Source: Lachnospiraceae bacterium (GTDB taxonomy: Bacteria > Bacillota > Clostridia > Lachnospirales > Lachnospiraceae). From it: a DNA stretch of 61,085 nt. The translations under genes were made by a program, and so were the position numbers. Shown piece after piece: positions 50,970 to 60,435 of the stretch; the stretch's first letter is position 1; every line of letters starts with the position of its first letter. A model generated the notes under the pieces. That model saw only the letters and a list, made by a program, of their open reading frames with translations. It was not told the origin of the DNA and searched no databases. Where the stretch lies: NCBI GenBank assembly GCA_017623215.1, contig JAGAPO010000106.1, positions 1 through 61,085 of the forward strand, given 5' to 3'.

Positions 50970-51992
50970 ATGGCAAAAGTAGTTACTATGGGTGAGATTA
51001 TGTTAAGATTATCCACCCCCGGATACGAGAAGTTTATTCAGGCAGACACATTTGATATCAACTATGGCGGCGGCGAGGCTAACGTTGCAGTTTCGTTAGC
51101 GAATTACGGCCACGACGCATCGTTCGTAACCAAGGTTCCGAAGAACCCGATCGGCGAGTGCGCTGTTGCTGCATTAAGAAAATATAACGTAGACACCACC
51201 AATATTGCAAGAGGCGGCGAGAGACTCGGTATCTATTACCTTGAGACCGGTGCTTCCATGAGAGCTTCCAACGTTGTGTATGACCGTGCACATTCCTCTA
51301 TCGCAGAGGCAGATATCGCGGATTTCGATTTCGATAAGATTTTCGAGGGTGCTGACTGGTTCCATTTCACCGGAATCACTCCCGCAATCAGCGATAAGGC
51401 TGCAGAATTAACCGAAGCTGCTTTAAAGGCTGCTAAGGCGAAGGGCGTTACCGTATCCTGTGACTTAAACTTCCGTAAGAAGCTGTGGTCCTCCGAGAAG
51501 GCTCAGAGAATCATGACCAACCTGATGCAGTACGTTGACGTATGTATCGGCAACGAAGAGGACGCGGAGAAGGTTCTTGGCTTTAAGCCCGGCAACACCG
51601 ATGTAACCAGCGGTTCCTTAGAGCTTGCAGGCTACGAGGATATCTTCAAGCAGATGGTGGACAAGTTCGGCTTCAAGTACGTAATCAGCTCCTTAAGAGA
51701 GAGCTATTCCGCATCCGATAACGGCTGGTCCGCAGCGATCTATGACGGCAAGGAGTTCTATCATTCCAGAAAGTACGAAGTCAGAATCGTTGACCGTGTA
51801 GGCGGCGGCGACTCCTTTGCAGCCGGTTTAATCTGCGGCTTGCTTGACGGCAAGAACTTCAAGGATGCGTTAGAGTTCGCGGTTGCGGCTTCCGCATTAA
51901 AGCACACCATCCCTGGCGACTTCAACCTGGTAACCCGCGCAGACGTAGAGAATCTCGTTGGCGGTGACGGTTCGGGCCGTGTACAGAGATAA
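50970..51992 (+). CDS. kdgK: 2-keto-3-deoxygluconate kinase (PfkB family)
   Basis: Phosphorylates 2-keto-3-deoxygluconate to KDPG, the next step after UxaA. 340 residues from ATG 50970 with AAAGGAGA upstream; the frame is open from 50931 without a ribosome site. PfkB signatures: INYGGGEANVAVSLANYG near residue 30 and DRVGGGDSFAAGLICGLL with the catalytic Asp near residue 283. Codon use is visibly biased toward a few preferred codons (TCC, AAG, GGC), suggesting high expression. No KDPG aldolase gene (eda) is in the window. Confidence 0.9.
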   Translation: MAKVVTMGEIMLRLSTPGYEKFIQADTFDINYGGGEANVAVSLANYGHDASFVTKVPKNPIGECAVAALRKYNVDTTNIARGGERLGIYYLETGASMRASNVVYDRAHSSIAEADIADFDFDKIFEGADWFHFTGITPAISDKAAELTEAALKAAKAKGVTVSCDLNFRKKLWSSEKAQRIMTNLMQYVDVCIGNEEDAEKVLGFKPGNTDVTSGSLELAGYEDIFKQMVDKFGFKYVISSLRESYSASDNGWSAAIYDGKEFYHSRKYEVRIVDRVGGGDSFAAGLICGLLDGKNFKDALEFAVAASALKHTIPGDFNLVTRADVENLVGGDGSGRVQR

Positions 51993-52042
51993 TTGCGGAA
52001 TACATTTCCGATAGAAGCATAATCGAATGAATGAAAGAGTTT

Positions 52043-52071
52043 AGGGACACGGGTCATGAACCGGTGTCCCT
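52043..52071 (+). terminator. Probable terminator after kdgK
   Basis: AGGGACAC (52043-52050) pairs with GTGTCCCT (52064-52071), with an inner GGT/ACC extension; TATTCTGTT follows, a weak T tract. Confidence 0.6.
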
Positions 52072-52143
52072 TATTCTGTTAAGGGAGCGGAGACGGAAAA
52101 ATCGGATAAAATATGCAAGATTCTCTGGAAAATATGCATGGAT

Positions 52144-52173
52144 TTGGAAAATATTTTATTGTATACTTAGAAT
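52144..52173 (+). promoter_or_regulatory. Candidate kduI promoter
   Basis: TTGGAA (52144-52149), 18 bases, TAGAAT (52168-52173). A better -10-like TATACT (52162) has no matching -35. Confidence 0.3.
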
Positions 52174-52225
52174 AGAAGGAAAATCAGGACAACCAATCAT
52201 TGCAGTATGGAAAGGAGCATATGTT

Positions 52226-53056
52226 ATGGAACTCAGAACAGCATCTTCCCCGAAGGACGTAAAGCACTATACAACCGAGAGACTTCGTGAGGAATTCTTA
52301 ATTGACGATTTATTCAAGGCGGACGAGATTAAGATGGTATACAGCCACATCGACCGCATCATCACCGGTTCGGCCGTACCGGTATCTGCGCCGCTTACCG
52401 TGACAGCAGGCGAGGAGCTCAGAGCAGAGTATTTCCTGCAGAGAAGAGAGCTTGGCGTGATTAATATCGGCGGCAAGGGTACGGTTACAGTGGACGGCAC
52501 TGTGTACGAGTTAGAGTATAAGGACGGTATGTACATTGGAATGGGCGCAAAGGATATCGTGTTCGCGAGCGTGGATGCTGAGAAGCCCGCAAAGTTCTAT
52601 TTTAACAGTGCGCCGGCGCACAAGATGTATCCGACCGTGCTGATTAAGCCGGAGAATTGTGTGAGAGTGGAGCTTGGTTCCCTTGAGGAGTCGAACCACC
52701 GTTTTATCTGCAAGTACATTCTGCCCGGTCAGGTTGAGAGCTGCCAGCTGGTAATGGGTATGACACAGCTGATGCCCGGAAGCGTATGGAATACAATGCC
52801 ATGCCATACTCATGACAGAAGAATGGAAGTCTATCTGTATTTTGATATGCCGGAGAACGCGCTGGTATTCCACTACATGGGTGAGCCGGATGAGACCAGG
52901 CATATTGTAATGCGCAATGAGCAGGCGGTTATCTCTCCGAGCTGGTCGATTCATGCAGGTTCCGGTACGCAGGCATATACCTTTATCTGGGGTATGGTTG
53001 GCGAGAATCAGGACTTTGATGATATGGACGGCGTTGCGATGAAGGACCTGAAGTAA
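52226..53056 (+). CDS. kduI: 5-dehydro-4-deoxy-D-glucuronate isomerase
   Basis: Converts 5-keto-4-deoxyuronate, from unsaturated pectin or glycosaminoglycan fragments, to 2,5-diketo-3-deoxygluconate. 276 residues from ATG 52226, with AAAGGAG 8 bases upstream; the frame is open back to 52031 across the kdgK terminator, which is not credible coding. Cupin zinc ligands appear in [16 protein letters not shown] and [12 protein letters not shown]. KduD, the next enzyme, is not in the window. Confidence 0.96.
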   Translation: MELRTASSPKDVKHYTTERLREEFLIDDLFKADEIKMVYSHIDRIITGSAVPVSAPLTVTAGEELRAEYFLQRRELGVINIGGKGTVTVDGTVYELEYKDGMYIGMGAKDIVFASVDAEKPAKFYFNSAPAHKMYPTVLIKPENCVRVELGSLEESNHRFICKYILPGQVESCQLVMGMTQLMPGSVWNTMPCHTHDRRMEVYLYFDMPENALVFHYMGEPDETRHIVMRNEQAVISPSWSIHAGSGTQAYTFIWGMVGENQDFDDMDGVAMKDLK

Positions 53057-53167
53057 AGGGCGAATATGAAAAAGCGCAAAAAAGCGCGAAAAGAATGCAA
53101 GGAGCATGAAAAAAGAGCTGAATTGTCCCGGAGCGGAGTCCGCTTTGGAATTCGCTCAAGATAAATG

Positions 53168-53199
53168 ATTCCCCGGGAGAAGTTTCCCGGGGAATTTTT
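53168..53199 (+). terminator. Intrinsic terminator after kduI
   Basis: An 11-bp stem (53168-53178 with 53185-53195) rich in G/C followed by TTTT. The rest of the 327-base gap to the next gene holds a TATAAT (53315-53320) without a good -35 and a small GATGC/GCATC hairpin (53339-53353). Confidence 0.85.
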
Positions 53200-53383
53200 A
53201 TACACCCGACCGCAATGGGGGAGCGGTACAATCAGCCGATCGCGAACAACGGCCAAGAGGGAATTAATTTTATGGTTTCCTTCTGAAAAGATAGCTTTTT
53301 GAAGGAGAACATACTATAATAAAAGGGAGAAAAAGGTAGATGCGGGGAGCATCAGGGGATCCGCCGCAGGAATGGAGGAGTAT

Positions 53384-54301
53384 ATGATTTACAGCAACTA
53401 TGCATTTAAAGTACCGCAGGAGAAGATGGTTCGCGTGATTACGGATACGGACGCGAAGAATGAGGCGGATGACCAGTTCGCGATTGTGCAGGCGCTGCTG
53501 AGTCCGAAGTTCGATAATGTCGGCCTGATTGCGGCGCATTTCGGAGTCGGTGTCCATCCGGACAGCATGGAGAGAAGCTATCGGGAGCTTGAAGTAATTA
53601 TGGACAAGCTGGGCTTTGAGAAGGATATCCTGTATCACGGAGCGCCGAATCCGCTCCCGGCGCCGAATGTCCCGGTAGATTCCGAGGGGGCGAGGCTGAT
53701 TATGGAAGAAGCGATGAAGGACGATGTAAGACCGCTTTATATTACGTTCATGGGGCCGCTTACGGATATCGCGAGCGCGTATCTGATGGAGCCGCGCATT
53801 GCGGAACGGGTGACCGTTATCTGGATTGGCGGCGGGAGATATCCGGCCGGCGGTCCGGAGTTCAACCTTGGGAATGACATTCATGCGGCGAATGTGGTAT
53901 TTTCCTCGCCGATGAAGGTGTGGCAGGTTCCAAAGAACGTCTATGAGATGATGCCGGTATCGCTTGCCGAACTGGAATATAAGGTACGTCCGCACGGGGA
54001 GATCGGCCGGTACCTGTTCGACCAGCTGGTAGAGCACAGCATGGAGGAGATCCCGAGAAAGAGCGCGTTCCGAACGGGCGAGACATGGGTGCTTGGAGAT
54101 TCTCCGGCAGTCGGACTGATTCTGTACGAGCATCGGTTTGAGTTCGACTGGGTGAAGGCACCGCTCATTACGCAGGATATGGCTTATGTTCATACGGGGC
54201 TAAACCGTCCGATTCGTGTCTATCAAAAAATTGATTCCAGGCTGATTCTGGAAGATCTGTATGCGAAGCTTGCTTTATTTGCACAGAAACAGAAGAAGTA
54301 A
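53384..54301 (+). CDS. Inosine/uridine-preferring nucleoside hydrolase family protein
   Basis: 305 residues from ATG 53384, with GGAGGAG just upstream; an ATG at 53372 precedes that site. The calcium-binding motif VITDTDAKNEADDQFAI lies near the N-terminus, and GPLTDIA, WIGGG and EFNLGNDIHAA follow the family layout. Members cleave the N-glycosidic bond of ribonucleosides, but divergent ones act on other glycosides. Its place after kduI and before a sugar isomerase suggests a carbohydrate-related substrate (inference). Confidence 0.88.
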   Translation: MIYSNYAFKVPQEKMVRVITDTDAKNEADDQFAIVQALLSPKFDNVGLIAAHFGVGVHPDSMERSYRELEVIMDKLGFEKDILYHGAPNPLPAPNVPVDSEGARLIMEEAMKDDVRPLYITFMGPLTDIASAYLMEPRIAERVTVIWIGGGRYPAGGPEFNLGNDIHAANVVFSSPMKVWQVPKNVYEMMPVSLAELEYKVRPHGEIGRYLFDQLVEHSMEEIPRKSAFRTGETWVLGDSPAVGLILYEHRFEFDWVKAPLITQDMAYVHTGLNRPIRVYQKIDSRLILEDLYAKLALFAQKQKK

Positions 54302-54392
54302 GAAGGGGCTTGTATAAAGAAGAATTAGGAACGAGCAGGCTGCCTCGAAAATGTTCTGTGCAGCAGATGTTGAACCAAGAAAGGAGAAGACA

Positions 54393-55247
54393 ATGCTTCA
54401 ATTTGGAATTCGCGGCCATGATATGCCGCAGGCACCGTTTGAGGAGTGGGTAAAGAGTATTGCGGACGCCGGATTTTGCTGTACGCAGCTGGCACTTGCA
54501 AAGGCAGTGCAGGATTTCCCGGTGGGACGGGAGACGATGACGCCGGGAATGGCGATGTATATGAGACGCGTATTTGAGAAGAATCAGGTAGACGTGGCGG
54601 TGCTCGGGTGCTACCGGAATCTGGCGACGCCTGACGAGACGGAGCTTGCGGATACGCTGAAATGGTACGAGGCACATCTGCGGTTCGCGGCGCACCTGGG
54701 CTGCGGAATGGTCGGAACGGAGACCGGTGCGGTGAACCGCGAGTACCGCTACGAGGAAGCGAATCATACGGAGGCGGCGTTGGACGTCTTTGCGGAGCGG
54801 CTGAAACGGGTTGTAGATATGGCAGAGCGCCTCGGCGTGCTGGTCGGCGTCGAGCCGGTCTGGTGCCATACGATGTATAATCCGGAGCGGACGAGGAAGG
54901 TGCTGGATATGGTGAATTCTCCGAATCTGCGCGTGATACTGGACCCGGTCAATCTGCTGACCCCGGATAATTATAAAGAGCAGGATGAACTGGTACGGGG
55001 GGCGTTTGAACTCTTCGGCGAGGAAATCGCGGCGATTCATGTGAAGGATTTTGCGGTTCGGGACTCCAGGTTCGCGGAGGGGCCGATGGCGCTCGGAGAA
55101 GGCGAGTTCAACTTCCCGCTGCTGTTCGGCCTGATTAAGAAAAGAAAGCCGTGCGTTCATGTGCTGCTCGAGAATTCGATACCGGAGAATGTGATGCAGT
55201 CGTATGAGTATGCGAAGCGGGTATATGTGGAGTGTCAGAGCAGGTAA
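54393..55247 (+). CDS. TIM-barrel sugar isomerase/epimerase (AP endonuclease 2 family)
   Basis: 284 residues from ATG 54393 with AAGGAG 6 bases upstream. Barrel features with metal-binding acids: GMVGTETGAVN, VLVGVEPVWCHTM, VILDPVNLLTPDN, AIHVKDFAV and LGEGEFNFPLLF. The superfamily includes xylose isomerase-like epimerases, endonuclease IV and inositol pathway enzymes; the exact substrate cannot be read from sequence. It follows the nucleoside hydrolase by 91 bases. Confidence 0.88.
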   Translation: MLQFGIRGHDMPQAPFEEWVKSIADAGFCCTQLALAKAVQDFPVGRETMTPGMAMYMRRVFEKNQVDVAVLGCYRNLATPDETELADTLKWYEAHLRFAAHLGCGMVGTETGAVNREYRYEEANHTEAALDVFAERLKRVVDMAERLGVLVGVEPVWCHTMYNPERTRKVLDMVNSPNLRVILDPVNLLTPDNYKEQDELVRGAFELFGEEIAAIHVKDFAVRDSRFAEGPMALGEGEFNFPLLFGLIKKRKPCVHVLLENSIPENVMQSYEYAKRVYVECQSR

Positions 55248-55253
55248 GAAACG

Positions 55254-56606
55254 TTATAGCTGCTCCTGCTTCAATACGCGCCGGTAAACAATACAGGATA
55301 CAATAACGGTGAAAGCATCCGCGATAAACTGCGTCCAAATTACCCCATATAATCCGAAGCAGTAATTCATCAGAAATAATATCGGAATATGGAACAGACC
55401 CTGTCGGCAGGCGGATAAAACCAGTGACTCGGTGCCTTTTCCCATGGCCTGTAATGTGTAGCACATATGGAAGTTACAAATGGTAAGCGGTGTTGCAAGG
55501 CACATAATGCGCAGGAAGGTTGTAGTCAGCCGTACCGTTTCTGCTTCTTTAATAAACAGGTTGGAAATGCCGCCGGCGAAAATTTCAAATACTACAATAC
55601 AGAAACCGGTAAATATCAATCCGGCAGTTCGAGCATAGTTTATTGTTTGTTTCATTCGCTTATAATTGCGTGAGGAATAGTTGTATGAAATCAGCGGTAT
55701 CATACCCTGACAAAGTCCTGTACCGACATTATGCGGCAACATTTCAACTTTCTTTACAATACCCATTGCAGCGACCGGAATATCACCGTAGGATGCCGCA
55801 AGGCTGTTTGTTATCATAATGGAAACGCAGGCGAGCACATTACTAAGTGCCGACGGAAAACCGACAGAAAAAACTTCGCCGATATACTGAATGCCGGAAG
55901 AAATACGGCGAAGAGATGCCGAGAGCACCGAACTGTCTTTTAGCTTGATGTAAACGATGATGTAATAGATAAGTGCTATTACATTAGAAAGCATTGTGGC
56001 AACGGCGGCACCGATCACTTCCTGTCCGTTCGGCAAAAGAACAAACATAAAAAGCGGATCGAGGATGATATTGAGAATACCACCCATTGTCAGACCGAAG
56101 CTCGCCTTGTTGCCGTGTCCCTCGCTGCGCAAAAGATGGGACATTGCAATACTGAGCGTTGCGGGGATACCGCCGATAACAACCACCCAAAGCGTATAGT
56201 CGGATGCAAAGCCGATGGTGTTTTCGCTTGCACCAATCAATTTAAGAATTGGTTCCATCAATATGTAGCAGACAATACAATAGATTGCTGTTACCAGGAT
56301 CGTACCGTAAAAGCTGAAGGAGCTGACCGATTTGGCATCGTCAGGCTTTTTCTGACCGAGAAGTCGGGACATCAGACTGCCGCCGCCAATGCCGAATAGG
56401 TTTGCCAAAGCATTCAGCATAAAGAACAGCACATAAGCTGTAGAACAGGCTGCCACTTTATACGGGTCATCCGTTTGCCCGATAAAAAAAGTATCGGCTA
56501 AATTGTAGATCATAACGATCAACTGACTGATTATTGTTGGTATAGCAAGAGAAGCCAGTGCTTTTGGCACCGGAGTCTCTTCAAAAAGTTTCGTATTGTC
56601 TTCCAT
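55254..56606 (-). CDS. MATE-family multidrug/cation antiporter
   Basis: 450 residues, 12 predicted helices in two halves, with MATE features PTIISQLIVMIYNLADTFFIG at the start, LLRSEGHGNKASFGLTMGGILNIILDPLFMF mid-way and GMIPLISYNYSSRNYKR in the second half. It lies 15 bases downstream of the MarR gene on the same strand, so it is probably the efflux pump that the regulator controls. A decayed copy of its N-terminus lies at 60287-60434. Confidence 0.93.
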   Translation of the reverse strand: MEDNTKLFEETPVPKALASLAIPTIISQLIVMIYNLADTFFIGQTDDPYKVAACSTAYVLFFMLNALANLFGIGGGSLMSRLLGQKKPDDAKSVSSFSFYGTILVTAIYCIVCYILMEPILKLIGASENTIGFASDYTLWVVVIGGIPATLSIAMSHLLRSEGHGNKASFGLTMGGILNIILDPLFMFVLLPNGQEVIGAAVATMLSNVIALIYYIIVYIKLKDSSVLSASLRRISSGIQYIGEVFSVGFPSALSNVLACVSIMITNSLAASYGDIPVAAMGIVKKVEMLPHNVGTGLCQGMIPLISYNYSSRNYKRMKQTINYARTAGLIFTGFCIVVFEIFAGGISNLFIKEAETVRLTTTFLRIMCLATPLTICNFHMCYTLQAMGKGTESLVLSACRQGLFHIPILFLMNYCFGLYGVIWTQFIADAFTVIVSCIVYRRVLKQEQL

Positions 56607-56621
56607 TGCTGAATCCTCCTA

Positions 56622-57071
56622 TTACCTGCGAATCAATTTGGTTTCTTCGATAAGTGAATTATAGAATTTTGCGGAAAGAGAAAGGTATTGCGTTCTTTCT
56701 TCCTCTGTCAAATGGGCCGCAGCTCTTTCCTCCGCCTCTGCTAATAACTTTGCTGTCTGATTAGCGAGCTCTTTCCCTTGCTCGGTCAGGCGAATCGCTT
56801 TGCGGTTTCGGGTTCCGGGGATGACCGTAAGAGTCAGGTAACCATCTCGGTTCAAATTCTGAATGACAGAATTAATGGTCTGTTTCGGAAAATTCCACTG
56901 TTCTCCCAGATCCTGTTGTGCGATCTCGCCGTCCGTATCCATCAGGGTATACAAAATCCAAACGGCGGTAGGGGGGAGATTAAAATATGCTGCAACCTCC
57001 CGGTAAAGAGCCTCATATGAGAATTTGAGCTGATTCCTTCTTACAACCCATTTTTTATTAGATTCTGCCAT
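56622..57071 (-). CDS. MarR-family transcriptional regulator
   Basis: 149 residues from the ATG at 57071, with AGGAGGG 6 bases upstream; the frame is open back to 57149 but includes the promoter. Winged-helix DNA-binding region: AVWILYTLMDTDGEIAQQDL, GEQWNFPKQTINSVIQNLNR, and the wing LTVIPGTRNRKAIRLTEQG. Family members are dimeric repressors released by ligands and commonly control an adjacent efflux gene, here the MATE pump. Confidence 0.92.
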   Translation of the reverse strand: MAESNKKWVVRRNQLKFSYEALYREVAAYFNLPPTAVWILYTLMDTDGEIAQQDLGEQWNFPKQTINSVIQNLNRDGYLTLTVIPGTRNRKAIRLTEQGKELANQTAKLLAEAEERAAAHLTEEERTQYLSLSAKFYNSLIEETKLIRR

Positions 57072-57100
57072 AAGCATCCCTCCTGATAAGTTTCTGTTTT

Positions 57101-57143
57101 CGGATACATATAAGAATATAGTCCGATTTCGGAAAGATGTCAA
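57101..57143 (-). promoter_or_regulatory. marR-MATE promoter with overlapping palindrome
   Basis: On the minus strand TTGACA (57143-57138), 17 bases, TATATT (57120-57115). The imperfect palindrome CGGA...TCCG (57101-57125) with TATAT/ATAT inner arms covers the -10, a likely MarR operator. Confidence 0.7.
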
Positions 57144-57157
57144 GACCAAAGACAGAG

Positions 57158-58018
57158 TTAAATGAGATTTAATAACGTTTTAAGAGTAGTATTTGTATTC
57201 TGCTTGTGGTAGAAGACTCCGAAAGAAATATGCGTTTTGTCCTCAAGGGGGACTGCTGAGAATTCGGGAGCCTTCAGGCAAAGGATGCTTGGAAGAATGG
57301 AGACACCCATACCGGCCGAAACCATACAATGTGCGATCTCCACACTGTCGCAATAAAATATAGTATGCGGAGAATGATGCTCCAACAGCTGCTTCTGGAA
57401 CGAGGCTGTAGACAGCGGTGCATTCAGAGGGTTGCATACAACGATAGGTTCGTCTTCTAAATCTTTAATCGAGAGTCGTTCTTTCGACTCGAACGGATGG
57501 CCGGCGGGCAGCAGACATACAAAGGAATCCTGTCTGATTTCTTTGAATAGAATCCCTGCCTTGGATGTCATATTCTCTTTGTAGTAGAACAAAATATCGA
57601 GCTTATTCTCCATGAACATGCTGAGAATGGTTCTATAAGTGAAAACCTGAATATTCGGGCGAATATCCGGGTACGCCTTGCGGAGTTCGGATAAAAACGG
57701 TGTCAAATAGAACAGCGCAGTTGGGTTGCTGAGTCCTATATTAATTGTATGTTATCCTATGCTCTGACGCTTGGCACGATCGATCGCCATCTGAGAGTTC
57801 AGAACGATATCCTTGGCATCCTTATAGAAAGACATACCTGCCGGAGTCAGCTCAACATGGCGGGTAGAACGGATAAATAAGGCTGTCCCGAGTTCTGCCT
57901 CCAGGGAATTAATCTGCTTCGTTACAGCGGGCTGTGATTTGTACATGGCTTCGGCAGCCCGTGCAAAGCTGAGATTCTCGGCAACAAGGATAAAGCATTG
58001 CAGACTGTCAATATTCAT
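57158..58018 (-). pseudogene. LysR-family regulator interrupted by one in-frame stop
   Basis: The 5' part (58018 down to 57755) encodes the HTH: NIDSLQCFILVAENLSFARAAEAMY, QPAVTKQINSLEAELG, RSTRHVELTPAG. A TAA at 57754-57752 ends it. The same frame then continues with HTINIGLSNPTALFYLTPFL and the ligand-binding domain to 57158, without frameshift or gap. The total, about 286 codons, is the normal LysR length. Either a recent nonsense mutation, a sequencing error or two separate peptides. GGGGGAG precedes the ATG at 58018. Confidence 0.88.
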
Positions 58019-58215
58019 TTGATTCTCCCCCATAATAACGTTTAATTAATAAAAGATAGCATGCTTCGGACGAAAAGTAAAGAGTCCAACAATGAAAAAA
58101 AAGAATAATAACATTTGGTTATTGATGATGAAGCATATTCAATTCACTTGTCGAATTTTTTATGTTAAACTCAGGTGGTTGAAAATTTATGACATAATTA
58201 GGAGGTAGTAGAAGT

Positions 58216-59595
58216 ATGGAGAATTCTATTCAACCAGAAAATGAACTTGCGGTCAAGCCGATAGGCGGACTTGTAGCAAAGTTTGCGATACCGAGCGTTA
58301 TTTCCTTGACGGTTACTGCACTTTATAATATCGTAGACCAGATCTTTATTGGAAATGTCATTGGATATCTTGGAAACGGCGCTACCAATGTTGTCTTTCC
58401 TATTACCGCGCTTGCTCATGGGTTAGCAATGCTGCTTGGCTGCGGCTGTGCGGCGTATATGAATCTGAATATGGGTAAAGGGAACAATAAAGAGGCTGAT
58501 AAGGGCGTAGGTAATACTATCGTATCTCTTATCCTGCTCGCAATTATCTTACCGATCCTTTGTGAAATTTTCATATCGCCGCTGCTTAAAATTTTCGGTG
58601 CAACAACCGCAAATACACAACTGGCAATGGACTACGGACGCATTATTATCGCCGGTTTCCCGTTTGTCATTATGTATTCGGGTCTTAACCAAATCATCCG
58701 TTCCGACGGAAATCCCAAGATGGCAATGGTATCTATGCTTTCCGGCGCAATTCTCAATGTTATTCTTGACGCATGGTTTATGTATGGTCTTGATTGGGGC
58801 ATTAAAGGCGCTGCATGGGCTACTATCATCGGTCAGGCCGTTTCCTTCATCATTTCTTTGGTTTATATTTTCAAACTGAAAAATGTTCATTTGACCAAAG
58901 AATGTTTCAAGATGAAAGGTTCAACGATCGGTCGCATTTGTGCAATCGGAGTATCGAGCTTTATCACACAGGCCGAAATCGTTATCCTTACTATCGTTAT
59001 GAACAATGTGCTTGTTAAATACGGTGCAGAGTCCATTTACGGTGAGGATATCCCGATGACAGCTATGGGTATCGTAATGAAGGTTAACTCTGTACTTACC
59101 AACATCATTGCAGGTATTGCTATTGGTGGTCAGCCGATCATCAGCTACAACTATGGTGCAAAACAGTATGGTCGTGTAGAGAAAACCTATAGGACCTGTG
59201 TTATCGCTGCAATCATTGTAAGTGCTGTTGCATTCCTCGGATTCCAGCTTATCCCTGAACAGATCTCAGGTATCTTCGGTAATGAAGGAGAGCTCTACAC
59301 ATCCTTCGCTTGCAAGGCATTCAGAATTTATCTGATGTTTGTTATCCTTGTTGCCGTTGTCAATGTTTCCGGTGTGTTCATTCAGTCGGTTGGTAAACCG
59401 GTTAAGTCCTCTATTATTACATTGGCAAGACAGGTGGTTTTCCAGTGTCCTGCAATCGTTATTTTCGCTGTTGCCGGCGGTGTTGAAGCTGCTTTGTGGG
59501 CAGGACCTGTCGCAGATGCTATCGCATTCATTATCACTATGGCATTTATGATTTATGAATTCAAACTGATTAGGAGGATGAGCCATGAAGGGTAA
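58216..59595 (+). CDS. MATE-family transporter
   Basis: 459 residues, 12 helices. Family features: AIPSVISLTVTALYNIVDQIFIG, NQIIRSDGNPKMAM, GAILNVILDAWFMYG and QPIISYNYGAKQYGRV. It is not closely similar to the MATE protein at 55254. AGGAGGTAG precedes the ATG. The end overlaps the kinase-like gene by 11 bases. Codon use is more AT-rich (Glu GAA, Tyr TAT) than in the dcw region, which hints at a separate origin. Confidence 0.93.
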   Translation: MENSIQPENELAVKPIGGLVAKFAIPSVISLTVTALYNIVDQIFIGNVIGYLGNGATNVVFPITALAHGLAMLLGCGCAAYMNLNMGKGNNKEADKGVGNTIVSLILLAIILPILCEIFISPLLKIFGATTANTQLAMDYGRIIIAGFPFVIMYSGLNQIIRSDGNPKMAMVSMLSGAILNVILDAWFMYGLDWGIKGAAWATIIGQAVSFIISLVYIFKLKNVHLTKECFKMKGSTIGRICAIGVSSFITQAEIVILTIVMNNVLVKYGAESIYGEDIPMTAMGIVMKVNSVLTNIIAGIAIGGQPIISYNYGAKQYGRVEKTYRTCVIAAIIVSAVAFLGFQLIPEQISGIFGNEGELYTSFACKAFRIYLMFVILVAVVNVSGVFIQSVGKPVKSSIITLARQVVFQCPAIVIFAVAGGVEAALWAGPVADAIAFIITMAFMIYEFKLIRRMSHEG

Positions 59596-60193
59596 AGTTA
59601 TAACAATCGGACGTCAATACGGCAGCGGTGGTCGAGAAATCGGAGAAAAACTTGCCGCAAAACTCGGCGTTCCTTTCCACGACAAAAGCATTATCGAGCG
59701 CATTGTAAAGGAAAAGGGATATTGCAGCGAGGTAATCGAACAGTTCGATGAAAAGAAGCCGCAGAGCTTGATTTTCTCGTTGGCAATGAACAGTTACGGC
59801 AACTGGTACGCAAACGATGATTACAGACCGTTACAGGCTTCTGTTTTGAAGGCACAGGCAGATGTGATCAAGGAGTTAGCAAAAGAGCCTTGTGTTATCA
59901 TCGGCAGAGCCGCCGACAGTATTTTGGAAAGCGGTCAATTTACAAGCGTATTCATCAAAGCAAGCGATAAAAACCGTATCGCACGCATTATGCAGCGACA
60001 GAACTGTTCCGCAAAAGATGCCGAAAAAGCGATGAACGCTACCGACAGAGACCGTGCAAGGTTTTATCAGTATTACTCCGATAAGAAATGGGGCAGCGCA
60101 AAAACCTATGATGTAACGGTTGACAGCGGAGTATTGGGAATCGACAAAACGGTTGAACTTCTTATGACCTTTATAAAGCTTTTAAAGGAGTAG
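59585..60193 (+). CDS. Cytidylate kinase-like family protein
   Basis: 202 residues, P-loop fold: ITIGRQYGSGGREIGEKLA at the N-terminus (nucleotide-binding loop), IIGRAADSIL, and the lid region with RIARIMQRQ and DRDRARFYQYYSDKKWG. This family is related to cytidylate kinase but usually coexists with a true cmk elsewhere; the physiological substrate is unknown. It overlaps the MATE gene by 11 bases, so the two are translationally coupled and probably work together. Confidence 0.88.
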   Translation: MKGKVITIGRQYGSGGREIGEKLAAKLGVPFHDKSIIERIVKEKGYCSEVIEQFDEKKPQSLIFSLAMNSYGNWYANDDYRPLQASVLKAQADVIKELAKEPCVIIGRAADSILESGQFTSVFIKASDKNRIARIMQRQNCSAKDAEKAMNATDRDRARFYQYYSDKKWGSAKTYDVTVDSGVLGIDKTVELLMTFIKLLKE

Positions 60194-60219
60194 GGGTTAA
60201 GAAAGACGGATTGTTACAT

Positions 60220-60253
60220 AAGAAGGTGCGCCTTTTCCGGGCTGCACCTTCTT
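60220..60253 (+). terminator. Possible terminator after the kinase-like gene
   Basis: AAGAAGGTGC (60220-60229) pairs with GCACCTTCTT (60244-60253); a strong stem but with A-rich rather than T-rich sequence directly after it. Confidence 0.5.
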
Positions 60254-60286
60254 AAAAGTTATATAATTTTTAGTTTGTGCTGTTAA

Positions 60287-60434
60287 GATCGGATGCAAAG
60301 CCGAAAAAGGTATCAGCCAGATTATAGATCATAACGATCAACTGGCTGATAATGGTCAGGATTCCAGGACTTGCGAGTGCCTTTGACACCGGAGTCTCTT
60401 CAAAAGAACACATGATATCCGGGGAATCTTCCAT
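60287..60434 (-). pseudogene. Remnant of a MATE transporter N-terminus
   Basis: On the minus strand it reads MED..., FEETPVSKALASPGILTIISQ, LIVMIYNLADTFF, then GFASD. This matches the start of the MATE protein at 55254-56606 (FEETPVPKALASLAIPTIISQ) and then jumps to its IGFASDYTLW segment about 90 residues further on, so the copy carries an internal deletion as well as truncation. Nucleotide similarity is high along both parts. Confidence 0.85.
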
Positions 60435-60435
60435 T

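Noticed and set aside
52031..52225. N-terminal extension of kduI
   Set aside because: Covers the kdgK terminator and kduI leader; the family start and AAAGGAG support 52226.
53270..55160. Long minus-strand open frames opposite the nucleoside hydrolase and isomerase genes
   Set aside because: Arg/His-rich shadow translations typical of antisense to codon-biased genes; the + strand genes have full motifs and ribosome sites.
60352..60435. N-terminal part of the 180-codon open frame leading into the epimerase fragment
   Set aside because: It is antisense to the MATE remnant, so it is a chance extension rather than the true start of an epimerase.
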